Shown: positions 31,550 to 42,914, counted from the stretch's first letter. The stretch is 64,000 nucleotides of DNA from Forficula auricularia (GCA_024734495.1 JALMQS010000225.1:3742369-3806368), one strand, 5' to 3'. The notes: generated by a model from the letters alone, not told the origin. Made by a program: numbers and translations.

Positions 31550-31705
31550 TTGGGGGTCAGGTTGGATGAGTGGTAAACGTGCCTTCTAATCAAGCTAGCC
31601 CGGGTTCAAGCAATCCGAATTAAATCCGACCCCTACACTAATTTACACACACACGAACATTCAATGGCCATAATGGACCATAGTTTCCGAAGGCCATTAA
31701 AAAAA
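31550..31705 (+). mobile_element. tRNA-derived SINE-like element
   Basis: A-box-like ggatgagtgg (31564) and B-box-like gggttcaagcaatcc (31601) are about 37 bp apart, the spacing of a tRNA-type RNA polymerase III promoter. A tRNA-unrelated part with two ggccat words follows, ending in an A run. The cloverleaf is not intact, so it is not a tRNA gene. Confidence 0.55.
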
Positions 31706-32633
31706 AATATTATATATTTTCTCATTAAACGAATTAAGATAATAATTGTGTCCTTATTATTATTCGGTTTCACAAATAAAGAAGCCACTAAATTATATTC
31801 CATGACAAATAAGAAAACTAACCTGTATAAATTGGATATTTGTATTCCGAGTTTTCAAAAACAGCCATAATGAATATATTTTTTCAATGTTCAAACAAAT
31901 AATAGAATATACAATTAAAAGGAAATTCCTATTTTATAATTGAATTAAATTTTATATTTAAATATTAATATTATTACAATAGAAGCAATAGTAGTAACAA
32001 GTTTTGATTGGCCTCCACCCTTTCGGGAATTTAGCCACGAGTTTGCTATTTAATAATCTACAATGCTGCCAACTTAGATTTTTATTAAGAACATGAATTT
32101 AGGTCATTTATCAAAGATATTAATAGATATGTTTATATTGCATGTAGGAGGGTTTTGTTTTTGGGTTGTTAGATTTTTATGTTATTTTCTTCCGCAAAGA
32201 TAAACAGCGTGTTATTCAATTGTATTTTATTCTTTTTTATAATCTCTATTAAATTTTAGTTAAAGTTTATCTCCTCTTGTTTAAAAATTTCCTTTAGCTT
32301 TTGTTGGGAATCATTATATTTTGGGCAATCGTGAAGTATCATTACTATGAACTATGTATGATTAGTAAACCCGAAAAGAAATAAATGTATTTTATTTTGA
32401 CAATAGAATAAATCAATAATTAATAAATCCGCCAGTTGTCAGGGCAGTCGATGTAAAAATTCCCGGTGAAATTGAAATCCAAGAAATATTAAATAGGTTG
32501 ACAGTTTAGCTAGATTGGAATTAAAAAATTTTGTTTCCCAATAAAACAACACTGGGGTAGAATTTCCATAAAAAATCCATAAATTGGCAAAATAGAATTA
32601 GAACATTTTCTTGAAAATTGAAAAGTTTTTGTT

Positions 32634-32740
32634 TTGCCGAGAGTAGCAGAATTGTTGATTCACAAAGAGAAACAAAGAGGTTTTCCTCTGCTTGATGCAA
32701 ATAAACATAGACACATATATATCGAAATTGTATATCATTA
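32634..32740 (+). repeat. Partial copy of the caaagaggttg foldback family
   Basis: The word order (gagagtagcag, cacaaagagaaacaaagagg, cctctgcttgatgcaaataa) matches 5960-6060. It is missing from copy B of the segmental duplication, so it inserted after the duplication. Confidence 0.65.
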
Positions 32741-33199
32741 TACCTATATTATTTATTTGTTTGAGACTATCGTTTTGAAGGCTTGGCCCCCATCATCAGT
32801 CTTTGAAATTATAAATATTATTTTTCATGGATTCAATATCGCATGGATAATAAACAATTTTGAATTTTTCTTCTTTCTCAGCTGAATAGCCAGGTAGAAT
32901 TAAAATGTTTTAATTCTACCTGGCTTTTGTAAACATATACACACCTAATCAATGAGCCTCCAGAAGACTTAAAGTATAAAAACTAACTAAAACTATTCAA
33001 TATTTGGTTGAGTTTGATACAAGGGTATAGATTTTCTAGAAAAAGACAATTGAGAAGATTATATCTTTCGCCCTTCTGGCGAACCCTGTAAATATAATAA
33101 AAAAAAAAAAAGTTTTGTATATATCCTATTTATGTTTCTTGTATATAATTTTAACTAATGACAAGTGTATCACAGAATTTTTTTTTATATAAATATTGA

Positions 33200-33257
33200 T
33201 TAATTCCCGCTCTGAAGATGGCCATAACCAATGGCCGAAACGTCAGTGGCAATTGAG
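33200..33257 (+). ncRNA. Hammerhead ribozyme candidate, free-standing
   Basis: Core CUGAAGA at 33212-33218 (position 7 is variable in hammerheads). Stem II pairs GGCCA with UGGCC around a short loop (33220-33236), then GAAA (33237-33240) and CGUC, with C33244 as the predicted cleavage nucleotide. Stem I pairs the 12 bases before the core with the 12 after the cleavage point at 11 of 12 positions, two as G-U wobbles. Stem III is minimal. The CGAAACGTC ending and the following AT-rich region fit a Penelope-type terminal repeat, but no coding remnant is nearby. Confidence 0.65.
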
Positions 33258-33780
33258 AAATAAATAAAAAGAAAAAATTGAAGCTGCACGTCTCTTATTT
33301 TAAACCTAAACAAATAAATTACTACAGCTATAAAAAACTCCCTTAATAAACAAAATCTTCTATTTTAGTTTGAAAATATTTTTAATCCCGCCCCCTCCTT
33401 CTTTTTTTTTTTTTTTGGTTACTATCAATATCTCATAGTGAGTCATTTTCATAAGGTTATATAGGGTGTATATGCGAAATTTCGTACAATTCGATTAAAG
33501 GGTCTACAATTTATATTAATAGATTTATTTTTTTGAACCCCCCCCCCCCCCCCAAAAAAAAAATCGGGTCCCGAAGAGAATAATAACTCTCTTTTTTTAT
33601 TATAGGTTCATTTTATAGTATATTTCATTTTTCATGTTTTTTTTTTTTTAGTTTGAAAATCTTACAATCTTAATTTTTAACCCCCCCCCCTTTTAATTTT
33701 GGATTCGATTTCAACCAAAATCTAATCAGCCCCTAATCTTAATACACCTAAACTACAATTTTTGAGCTAGCTATCTTTTT

Positions 33781-33838
33781 TTATTCAAAGCCGACGTTTC
33801 AAAGGTTTATTCCCTCTTTCTTCAGGGTTTTGAATGGT
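33781..33838 (-). ncRNA. Hammerhead ribozyme candidate (duplicate A)
   Basis: On the minus strand: CUGAAGA (33825-33819), an imperfect stem II with one bulge, GAAA (33800-33797), then CGUC. Stem I pairs nine of ten positions (CAUUCAAAACC region with GGCUUUGAAU). A diverged paralogue is at 53692-53749 in duplicate B. Confidence 0.55.
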
Positions 33839-34130
33839 CAGTGAAGAAAATACAATTTGACATTCGCCTCTCTCAGCCGGAGCAACAATATTATTCAATA
33901 TTTCATTCTCAGCAGAATTTAGTACACTTTTTTCACCAGCCCCTCAGACTCGAAATTAATATGAGCTGCACCCCCCCCCCCCCCCCAAGGTGAAATACTG
34001 CGCACACCCTTGCTTTTGCCATTTGTACTAGATATTTATGCAAAGCAAAGGTCTAGCATTAACAATATGATTTAAAACAACCAATCAAATTTGACTGGTG
34101 ATCTAGATCAGCGTTTCTTAAACATCTTTT

Positions 34131-35202
34131 ATTAACGACTCAATTTATACTCTGAAATGTTATATAGATATAGGCATATAGGGTATAAAACATAATTTTT
34201 AGTCAGAAATATATTTATTTTGAAATAAATCTCTAGTAAACATACCTATTATTATAATTCCGTAAATATTAATGCAGTGGTTTTCATAATTTTTTATGAT
34301 ACAATATCATAAATATGTAGAAATAAAAAAATCAAACTTCATATCTGAATGAATATTATTAATTAATGTTCATGAATTCTAGATTTCAAATACTGTTTTG
34401 TCTGTCACAATCGAAGCAATCCATTTCGAAAACTAAATTATTTTGTTTTAGGATTCGATTTGAGAATTATAAGAAATTCTTTTTTTCTCTTGGTTGAACA
34501 TAACACTGTCATTAAAAAGAAAAAAAAATACAATAATAGCTTGTTTAACAGTTGACGTGAATATTGGGAGCTAATAATATATTCCCTTGATATATTCGGA
34601 TAAGCCTTTTATGTATGGGAAAGAGATGTTTCGCAAATATTCGTTATTATTTTCATTAATTTTAAATAAATAAATTCTCATTAAAATTGAATTCAAATTC
34701 AAATTTGGCACAGAATGAATCTACATAACTTTCCAAATAATGTTCAAGAGATTTCGATGTTAATTTTTCTCACTAAGAAATGGGTAAGAGTGATATAATA
34801 ACTGTAAAATTTTAACATTTCAAGTGTATTTCACGGCGATTCCGAGCAATTATTTCAAATTTACTTCATTACTATAATATGAGAATCATTAAAAAATAGA
34901 CCCGAGACATATAAGGACAAAAGGGTTCCGTATTCAATTTCTCTTCAATTATATATTTATTTATTTTTTATATTTATGCCATAAAGGTATCTAAAAAATA
35001 TGAAGAAAAATTTTGAGGGAAAATAAATTGTCAAAAATGTCGGAGTAAAAGATTCGTTTAATTTTAAAGAAAAAAAAAGAAGTATACAATGTTCAGAATG
35101 GGAGAAGTTCAAATATGTAGTTTCAAGGATAGAATTATTATTTTAAGAGACTCATATATATGTAGCAAAAATTTCCGTTTTGAATGCAATAGAAGCAATG
35201 TT
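34131..35202. other. AT-rich sequence downstream of the zinc-finger gene
   Basis: Near 34109-34130 the sequence cagcgtttcttaaacatc resembles a hAT terminal repeat, with no partner found. The rest is AT-rich and non-coding; part of 35000-35202 should be the 3' UTR of the minus-strand zinc-finger gene. Confidence 0.45.
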
Positions 35203-36118
35203 CTAGGAGTGGATTTTCAAATGCCTTTTGAGATTATTTTTTTGTGAAAATCTCTTATTACAGTGATCACATCCGAAAGGTTTTTCACCTGTATGAACAA
35301 ATGAATGACTTTTGAGAATTTGCTTTTCGGTGAAACGCTTGTCACACTGATCACAGACGAAAGGCTTTTCACCTGTATGAACCAATAAATGCCTTTTGAG
35401 AGCTTGCTTTTCGGAGAAACGCTTATCACAGTTATTACAGCCGAAAGGCTTTTCACCTGTATGAATCATTAAGTGAAGTTTGAGATGACTTTTTTGTGAA
35501 AAACTCTTATCACAGTGATCACAGACGAAAGGCTTTTCACCTGTATGAACAAATAAATGCCTTTTGAGAGCTTGCTTTTCGAAGAAACGCTTCTCGCAGA
35601 GATCACAGCCAAAAGATTTTTCGCCTGTATGAATTAATAAATGCTTTTTGAGATTTCCCTTTAGTGAAAAACTCTTAGGGCAATGATCACAGATAAATGG
35701 TTTTCCTTCAGAGTGTGTCAACGGATGTCTGCCCAGATTATTTTGACGTGCGACTCTTTTGTTAAAATCATCATTGCTGTTTGGCTTCCTATGAGAATGA
35801 CTTTCCAAACTTTGATTAGTTTGTCTTGATTTCAATTTTTCTGGATCGTTAGGACTGGGTAGAGACCGTTTGGCGGGATTAGATCGATTATGAACGGTCA
35901 CTTCAAAAGGACTCTCTCCTGTGGAGTCATGTCATCCAGATGTTCCACTTTGATTTCATCACTGTATTTCCCATCACTGAGGTTACTTGTAAATAGTACT
36001 TCTTCCGAATGGCCCACCTTTATATGGCTTTCGAAATCAGACAATGTTAGGAATCCAGAGAAACATTCTTCACAGAAATAATCTCCATTAGTTTCTTTTT
36101 TAGTTTGATTAGTTGTGT
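35203..36118 (-). CDS. C2H2 zinc-finger gene, last exon (frameshifted)
   Basis: This exon encodes a probable nuclear DNA-binding protein. Its 5' part (36118 to about 35925) encodes a C2H2 finger (YFCEECFSGFLTLSDFESH) and an acidic stretch. The 3' part (35930 to 35203) encodes six canonical C2H2 fingers with TGEKPF linkers (first cysteine pairs in FICDHC, FGCDLC, FVCDHC, FGCNNC, FVCDQC, FGCDHC) and ends shortly after the last finger. The two parts are in different frames; the break is near 35915-35930 around gagagag. The splice acceptor is tttttttctag, and the codon phase matches the donor of the upstream exon. The frameshift could be a real lesion, making a pseudogene, or a base error. Confidence 0.75.
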
Positions 36119-36399
36119 CTAGAAAAAAATAAATGTATTGATCAGATGATAATATATAAAAAAATTACAAGTGTTCAAAAAATCTATTGTGTAGATTTGT
36201 TATTGTCAATTTTGAAATCATTTAATAGTATTGATTGATAGATGGTGAGTATATGGTGAGGTAGACAATTACTTTTGGATTCAGTGATGATTGGAAATTA
36301 ACAGCAATAAAATCTAAAAACAATGTTATCTCTTGAATGTCCTATGTTTACCGAAATGAAGGAGAGGGTAAAAAAAAAAAACATTTAAACTTAGTTAAC

Positions 36400-36590
36400 T
36401 ATGAAAATTCCTGAAGATGGGTCCGAAGCTCTAATTATATATAGAGTCTTGCTCATGAGCTATATTTCTTTAATTTATAAAAACCACCTAGTAATTTTTA
36501 TTTTTTATATTTTGTTATTTTTTTTAAATATGTTTCGCCTAAGAACCTCCACCATTGTCCAAAAGTCAAATGAACAGAGGCTTCTATTAT
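36400..36590 (+). mobile_element. Penelope-like solo terminal repeat in the zinc-finger intron
   Basis: It ends with atgtttcgcctaagaacctc and ccattgtccaaaagt, the tail shared by PLE-1, -2 and -3. A degenerate hammerhead core (CUGAAGA then GAAG in place of GAAA) is at about 36413-36432. No TSD was identified. Confidence 0.5.
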
Positions 36591-36647
36591 TATTCTAAGT
36601 TGTAGGAGAATGCTTCCAACTTTATTAATCACCATAAATGATCTTAC

Positions 36648-36791
36648 CATCAGTTGATGTATTTGTTCTCATTTGAAATTTCATTTTTAAAATTAAATTC
36701 AATTTCCTGTGCATACATTTCTTTTGATGTTTGTTCAGGAATTCTTCACTGATGAACAATGTCTGGCAATCACAGCATAAGAAATGTGGCC
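36648..36791 (-). CDS. C2H2 zinc-finger gene, upstream exon
   Basis: A 144-bp internal exon is bounded by acceptor ctttttcag and donor ggtaagatc. It encodes FLCCDCQTLFISEEFLNKHQ with a following KKC, a C2HC-type finger, then a basic stretch. It ends in phase 1 (codon G|AC), which is exactly what the next exon at 36118 supplies. The 529-bp intron contains a Penelope-type terminal-repeat remnant. Exons further 5' are not found before the transposon block starting at about 36970, so the gene may be cut there or continue far upstream. Confidence 0.7.
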
Positions 36792-36972
36792 CTGAAAAAG
36801 ATAATATTGCAATATTTAGTTACATATAAAGAAAGATGGATACTAGCGAGTTAAAATCGAGCCCAAATGAACAGAATTGAACGACCCAAAGGTTTATCTT
36901 TTTTTACTAAAAGACAAAATAATAATGTAATAGTATAATATATGTAAAAATATAACAAATATAAAGTTAACA

Positions 36973-37090
36973 AATATTTTCCAAAAATCCCTCAATGAAG
37001 AATGGTGCACAGCTTATCTAACACCTATATATAAGAAAGGAGGCCAAAACGATCCAGGAAATTATAGAGGAATTGCCGTAATACCATTAA
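36973..37090 (+). pseudogene. LINE reverse transcriptase, 5' piece interrupted by piggyBac
   Basis: It encodes the RT fingers region (LNEEWCTAYLTPIYKKG, DPGNYRGIAVIP) and stops exactly at the TTAA of the piggyBac-like element. The frame resumes on the other side at 44323 with GRIYSKVL, so both pieces were one LINE copy before the insertion. Confidence 0.8.
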
Positions 37091-37312
37091 CACTAGAACG
37101 CCCGAAGCCGTCAATTTGACGGTTTCCACATTCATTTCTCTTACATTTCGTTACTATTTAAGTTAAAACTTTGAAACTCGCTGACTTTTAATCATTTTTG
37201 AATAGCTTTCTAAAAAAAAAAAAATAGCACCCTATGAATTTTCATTTAGGAGAAAATTATGGATTTACCAAGAACGCCCCAAAGCCGTCAATTTGACGCT
37301 GTTATACTCCCA

Positions 37313-37895
37313 GTCAACTTCTTATGCTGTATAAGGCTCAAATTCGTCCCTGTCTCGAATATGGCTCTCATCTGTGGAGGGGTGCATCCAAGCATTCTCT
37401 TGCTACACTGGATGCAATTCAGAAGCGAGCAATTAAACTAATAGGAGACCCGGCTCTAACCAACTCACTCGACTCCCTGGCTCACCGAAGAACCGTTTCT
37501 GCCCTTTCCCTGTACTACAGATACTATCACGGTGTCTGTTCAGTCGAGCTGAAATCTCTTATCCCCCCTAATGCCCTCTTTACGAGAAACACGCGGTTTT
37601 CTAACGCTCAGCACCCCTTCGCTGTCAAATTGGATAAAGTCGAACAAGCGCTTTCGCCAACTCTTTTATTCCTATGACCTCCAGAGACTGGAACTCGCTC
37701 CCTGCCACCATCTTTCCCGCGACTTATAACCTTAAGCTATTTAAGACCCGTATCCACAGATACCTTCGACCTCCGCCCAACCCATAAAATACTTTCTTCT
37801 TCTTTTCACGATGGAGTGGCCAACCGAGGCCTTTAGGGGTTGCACCTTTTGGTGTAACTCCTTCTCTCATCATTATCATTGAAAAAAAAAAAAAA
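37313..37895 (+). pseudogene. CR1/Jockey-like LINE 3' end with A tail
   Basis: It begins abruptly within the RT thumb (LLMLYKAQIRPCLEYGSHLW) and continues SLDSLAHRRTVSALSLYYRY, with a frameshift near 37635-37680 before WNSLPATIFPATYNLKLFK. The stop is followed by a 3' UTR of about 90 bp and an A run at 37879-37895. 5' truncation on insertion is typical for LINEs. It is close kin of 17562-18248. Confidence 0.8.
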
Positions 37896-37957
37896 AACTC
37901 TTTTTTACACCAATTTTTATATTTTAAATTAATTTTTCAACTACGAATAATTCCTAT

Positions 37958-38709
37958 TGTTAGGGCTCTCGTGAGGTGAGTGCTGTGTGGTGCTTTGTGC
38001 GCCCCCCATCAAGTCGATGGGGTCCTAACAATCTGTTGAGTGCAGGTTGTAGGTTGCGTGTTCATATAGGGTGTGTGCAGGGGAGGGGCTGCTGGTTGGC
38101 ATTTGGCCCCTCCAGATTCGCGTGTCCGAATCCGTTCGCTCCTCCAGTCGAATCGAGTCGCTTTAATTATAGCATGGGTGAATATATTTCACTCATGCAA
38201 AAGCGACTCAACGATCCGACTGAGTCATCTAGCGGCCGTGTCTCAAGGCTCGTCGCTATGAGCGAGCCGCTACACCACACCCTTTGTTTCTTGTGTGATT
38301 GCCGATTACCGACTAAGTCAGCCGGGCAAGGCTCTATCCACCAAGCTGGCGGGTCAAGAGGCTGCTTGCTTTGCAATCACGTCGGGCGGTCACCAGTTAT
38401 TGTTAGGGCTCTCGTGAGGTGAGTGCTGTGTGGTGCTTTGTGCGCCCCCCATCAAGTCGATGGGGTCCTAACAATCTGTTGAGTGCAGGTTGTAGGTTGC
38501 GTGTTCATATAGGGTGTGTGCAGGGAGGGGCTGCTGGTTGGCATTTGGCCCCTCTAGATTCGGATGTCCGAATCCGTTCGCTACCCCAGTCGAATCGAGT
38601 CGCTTTAATATAGCATGGGTGAATATATTTCACTCATGCAAAAGCGACTCAACGATCCGACTGAGTCATCTAGCGGCCGTGGCTCAAGGCTCGTCGCCAT
38701 GAGCAAGAG
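37958..38709 (+). repeat. Tandem duplication, 443-bp period, 1.7 copies
   Basis: The word tgttagggctctcgtgag starts at 37958 and 38401. Copy 2 breaks off near 38700 and is joined directly to Gypsy gag coding sequence. The unit is GC-richer than its surroundings and includes agcgactcaacgatccgact. I do not recognise it; small ORFs across both copies are not supported. Confidence 0.75.
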
Positions 38710-38727
38710 CGGGCCGCGGGCCGTCTA

Positions 38728-40700
38728 TTGCTTATTGAATTGGCAGAGATGGCTGACAGGATCCATGAAAACAACCATGGCCGATTAAACAAAATCAATA
38801 ATGACGAAAATACAATAAAGGAATTACTACAAAGAATAGACACTCTTGAAAAGAAATTAGACGCGAATAAGCACACTCGAAGCTCGAATAACAACCCGAG
38901 CTCTCGAGACACTTATTTTCGATCTACGTACCGTCAAAATAATTCAAACAATAAAAGAGATTTCTCACACAACGAGAAAAAGAATTCATACAAAGCAAGT
39001 GAAGCTAAAAGAACAAATTCACATTACAAACAAACAAACAATGGTCTGTGCTATTATCATAATAGATTTGGCAATAAATCATTCAGATGTCAGAATCCAT
39101 GTACCTGGCCAAAAAACGCCGACAGGTAACACCGAACGATGCCATCGGTGTTGCTAATGTATTGAATGGCACAAACAAAAAACTTTACGTCGTAGATAAA
39201 TCTACAAAAATTAAATTTCTAATCGACAGCGGTGCGGATGTATCTGTAATTCCAGCAACGTCGATTAAAAATAATTCTACAACCATTTTAAATCTTTTTG
39301 CAGCAAATGGAACGCCAATTCCTACCTATGGCACAAAAATCATAGAGTTGGATTTTGGATTAAAAGAAAATTCATTTGGAAATTCATAATTGCGAAAGTG
39401 GATTCAGCTATCCTAGGAGCTGACTTCCTTAGAAATTACGATCTGTGGATCGATCTTAAAAATGGCAGATTGATTGACAACTCAACTACAATATCAACCA
39501 AAGGCCAAATAACAACAAACAGTTTGAATTTATCAATAGATACTTTGCGATGCAATAAAGATTTTAACTATTTATTCGAAAACTTCCCAGGCATAACCAA
39601 GCCGAGCTTTAGCCCTAGTGGCGTGAAACACAGTGTCTCACATCACATAACAACGTGTGGACCTCCTGTGTATCAAAAAGCGCGAAGGCTTCGTCCTGAG
39701 AACTTAAGAAAAGCTAAACTAGAGTTTGACATGATGCTTCAAAACAATATTATTCGACCATCCAAGTCAGAATGGGCTAGTCCTCTACACCTTGCAAATA
39801 AAAAAGATGGCACACTAAGACCATGCGGTGATTACCGTCTATTAAATGCCATTACCAAGCCCGATCGCTATCCAATCCCACGGATTGACGATTTTCAATT
39901 TATTCTTGAAGGAAAAAAGATCTTTTCTAAATTAGATCTTTTCAAAGCATACTTTCAAATACCAATAGCAGAAGAAGATAAAGAAAAAACAGCCGTAATT
40001 ACACCTTTCGGTCTTTTTGAATTTAACGTAATGAGCTTTGGATTGCGAAACGCATCAGCGACCTTCCAACGTTTCATAAACGAAATCTTCTACAATCTAG
40101 ATTATGTGTTTCCATACATCGATGATATACTAATAGCATCAAAAGATGAGGCGGAACACGAACTTCACTTAAAAGAAGTATTGAAAAGATTAGATGCTTA
40201 CGGATTGAAAGTAAACCTATTTAAGTCAGAACTAGGAAAGAAGAAACTAAATTTTCTTGGCTTTGAACTTTCCGAAAATGGCTCGAAACCAACCCTTGAG
40301 AAGACTGAACATATAAAAAACTATAGAAAACCTGAAACAATCCAGCACTTAAGAAAGTTCCTGGGTGTTATTAATTTCTATAGGAGGCACATCAGGAGAG
40401 CGGCCGATAAACAATCGATATTATATGAGCTTCTCAAAGGTTCCAAGAAGAAAAACGACAAAACAAAAATCGTATGGGATGAGAAAACATCTGAAGCGTT
40501 TGAGCAATGTCGAAATGACATAGCCAATGCAGCCCTATTAACTTATCCGAACGAGAAGTACCCCCTCGGACTTTTCACGGATGCATCTAGTCATGCGATT
40601 GGCAGCGTCCTTCAACAACTAGAAGAAGGCACGTGGCGGCCAATAGCATTTTTCTCAAAAAAATTGAACAACACACACAAGAAATACAAAGGTGATTCAA
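38728..40700 (+). pseudogene. Gypsy-type gag-pol fragment (Gypsy-3)
   Basis: It runs in three frames. The gag C-terminus (38728-39129) has LAEMADRIHE and the LCYYHNRFGNKSFRCQNPC finger-like end. The protease (39087-39389) has FLIDSGADVSVIP. The reverse transcriptase and RNase H (39398 to about 40700) include [51 protein letters not shown], the catalytic [10 protein letters not shown], and [15 protein letters not shown] of RNase H. Similarity ends inside RNase H after [13 protein letters not shown]. The rest of RNase H, and integrase, are deleted up to the 3' LTR. The gag N-terminus is replaced by the tandem repeat. Confidence 0.85.
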
Positions 40701-40847
40701 CACGAATAGATGCAAAAGCATCAAAATTGTTAAGTTTAAATGTTAGATTTTATTACAAAAAATCGGTGACTAAATAGCCAAATTAAACACCTTATTTGCA
40801 TTATAACATTACACTCACCACCCAAAATAAAAAAAGGGTGAAGGGGT

Positions 40848-41137
40848 GTGGTGTCCGGTCCAGTCCTAGCGCTCACCGCTAGATGGCACTGCGACCTCAT
40901 ACATAGTAGTTTGTTCAAATAAGCAATACTTTAATATTAGTAATAATACTTTAAGTAAACAACAGTCAAATTGTCAAACACACTGTACACTACATAAATC
41001 AATCTGTTTATAATGAAATAATAAATCAATGAATTACTGAGAGACGAGTTGGCGCGTGTAATCCCGTAAGCGACAATATTCGTCGAATGTTATATATAGG
41101 CCAGCCCGAATCGAAGTAATCCAGCTACCACCGAACA
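40848..41137 (+). mobile_element. Gypsy-3 3' LTR
   Basis: It begins TGTGGTGTCCGGTCCAG directly after a polypurine tract (aaaaaagggtgaagggg) and ends near ccaccgaaca, giving a TG...CA repeat of about 290 bp. It includes tatatatagg, a possible TATA box, and aataataaatc. No matching 5' LTR is visible in the window. Confidence 0.6.
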
Positions 41138-41492
41138 ATGGTTTGCTCGCATACTTTTTTGTCACAAGCTTCCGATACCTACTTTCCCTCGTGGTTGGAC
41201 CAACAGTTGGGGCTAAGGGGCATTCCCCTTACCTTCCAACAACCAACCCCTTTCTCATCCCATAAAGGCACGCACCAACCCCCACCACTAACAATTCCCA
41301 CTTTTTTTTTGAACATTTGCATCCTTTTTGACCCTTGGATTATTTTTTGATCTTGCTTTTTTTTTAAATTTACAATCTTCCTTGAAAAACTTGTGGTAAA
41401 ATAAAAATATTATGTTTCTTTGTATGTCACTTTTTTTTATCTTTTGATGTTTCACTTTATTATTTTATAACATTTCGAGGGAACCTACTGTT

Positions 41493-42138
41493 TTGAAATC
41501 CATATATATATGTCGAGCCCTTAGTCTTGCCATTTCAGTTTTGTTCCGCCCTTTTTATGAACTAATTCAACCCTACATGAACAAAGTAAGAAACGTTACG
41601 GTAGATAACTTTTTCACGTCTCTTTCACTTGCAAAAATTTTAAATAAAATGTCCACAAGTTTAGTGGGAACAGTGAATAGAGTAAGAAGAGAAATACCAA
41701 AAACTATAAAGAACATGAAGGAAAAAAAATATTCTACAAAATTATTTCAAAATGAAAATAAAAGTCTAGCCATTTATAAAGCAAAATCAAATAAAAATGT
41801 AATAGTGATGAGTTCTCTACACTCAACTGTACAAATAGATGTTAATGAAAAAAGACTCCAGAAAGTATAAAGTATTATAATGAAACAAAATATGGTGTAG
41901 ATATTATAGACCAAATGGCTAGACTCTATTCGGTAAAGGCTAGTTCCAGAAGATGGCCTGTACATTTTACAACATTTTGGACTTAGCAGCCATCAATGCT
42001 TGGATAATTTATAAAAAAATAAATGGAATAAATATTTCGCGAAAAAAAATTATTAAGGGATTAGCTGAAGAGCTTCGCTCAGAATATTTTCAAAAAAGGA
42101 TCCTCCAGAATCAGATCAGGAGGGTGTCTCTAGTGTAA
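41493..42138 (+). pseudogene. piggyBac transposase, C-terminal half
   Basis: This is the DDE-type piggyBac transposase that excises and pastes at TTAA. The first part (41493-41870) has NVTVDNFFTSLSLAKIL, which carries a catalytic aspartate, and LVGTVNRVRREIP. A frameshift near 41860 leads to YYNETKYGVDIIDQMARLYS, with another catalytic aspartate, and RRWPVHFTTFWTLAAINAW. The first catalytic aspartate, the N-terminus and the usual C-terminal cysteine-rich finger are absent. The upstream coding part was lost, probably when the Gypsy fragment arrived. Inactive. Confidence 0.85.
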
Positions 42139-42419
42139 ATCAAAGCAGAAGTAGAAAACAGTGTCAAATTCTAAAAAAATGAAAAAAAAATAGAACTGTA
42201 AATATATGTAAAAAATTCGTTTGGGGCAAATGTAGTGGAAAAGTACTAAATATATATATATCAATTGCAACGAAAAATAATAATAAATATAGTTTTTAAG
42301 GAATTTGGTGTTGGTACTTGGTGAAACATTTTTTAAAATTATTGGATAAAAATACTTGGTAGGTTTCACATTAAGATATAAAAAAATAAAACGAATTTAT
42401 TTTTAGAGAATCTTTAATC

Positions 42420-42475
42420 TCGATATATATATTTCGGGTGACTAACCCATCTTCAGGAGATACAGGAAGTAACTG
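42420..42475 (-). ncRNA. Hammerhead ribozyme candidate (PLE-3 left arm)
   Basis: Minus strand: CUGAAGA (42456-42450), stem II GGG/CCC with a seven-base loop, GAAA, then an AU-repeat stem III ending UC. Stem I pairs AUCUC with GAGAU perfectly, directly against the core. Confidence 0.65.
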
Positions 42476-42507
42476 ATCTGAATAAGTCGAAATTAAATAC
42501 AAGTCAA

Positions 42508-42895
42508 TGGTAAAATTTATTTTTTTAAGATAACAAAAGAGTAAATATTTAAAATTAGTGGAGGGAGAAAAGGTAGGAGGTCTACTTTGGATTAATTTTG
42601 AATGGCCTTTTGAGAAAAGAGGATTTCAAATTTGAATACAACTCAATGGTAAAATTTATTTTTAAGATAACAAAGGGGTAAATATTTAAAATTACTGGAG
42701 GGAGAAAAGGTAGGAGGTCTACTTTGGATTAATTTTGAATGGCCTTTTGAGAAAAGAGGATTTCGAATTTGAATACAGCTCAATGGTGGGATTAATTTTT
42801 AAGATGACAAAAGAGTAAATATTTAAAATTCGTGGAGGGAGAAGTCTATTTTGTTTAATTTTGAATGGTCTTCTGAGAAATGAGAATTTACACAC
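42508..42895. repeat. Tandem repeat, 138-bp period, three copies
   Basis: The word aatggtaaaatttattttt (third copy slightly changed) starts near 42508, 42646 and 42784. Each unit includes tggagggagaa and gaatggccttttgagaaa; the third copy has lost some 15 bp. They lie between the coding remnant and the terminal repeat of PLE-3. Confidence 0.8.
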
Positions 42896-42914
42896 AAAAC
42901 AAATTTGCAAATAC

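Larger units (their letters stand above)
28963..31790 (+). mobile_element. Gypsy-type LTR element, internally deleted (Gypsy-1)
   Basis: The 5' LTR (28963 to about 29173) begins TGTGGCGACCTGAAGACGA; the 3' LTR begins TGTGGAGACCTGAAGACGA at 31004, right after a polypurine tract (ggaggggggag), and ends near 31790 with the same aataaagaagccacta as the 5' LTR. The 3' LTR is split by a G-rich repeat and a SINE. The interior keeps only the start of gag and the extreme C-terminus of pol, with another transposon between. The homologous position in copy B of the segmental duplication lacks it. Confidence 0.75.
28222..34130. repeat. Segmental duplication, copy A
   Basis: The LINE fragment, the flank at 28810-28960, and 31791-34130 recur in the same order at 44488-54013 (copy B). 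Matching landmarks include ataatctgcatttgattctg, gacaaataagaaaac, the tatcaatatctcatagtgag block and ttgatctagatc-type ends. Copy A alone contains a Gypsy element (28963-31790), a caaagagg repeat (32634-32740) and a terminal-repeat insertion around 33200. AT-rich and non-coding outside these. Confidence 0.8.

Noticed and set aside
31560..31635. tRNA gene
   Set aside because: A- and B-box-like words are spaced as in a tRNA, but the stems do not close and an A-tailed unrelated part follows; a SINE explains it better.
37976..38702. ORFs of 62-148 residues in the 443-bp tandem repeat
   Set aside because: Both copies give ORFs, but the frames are broken differently and no domain is recognisable.
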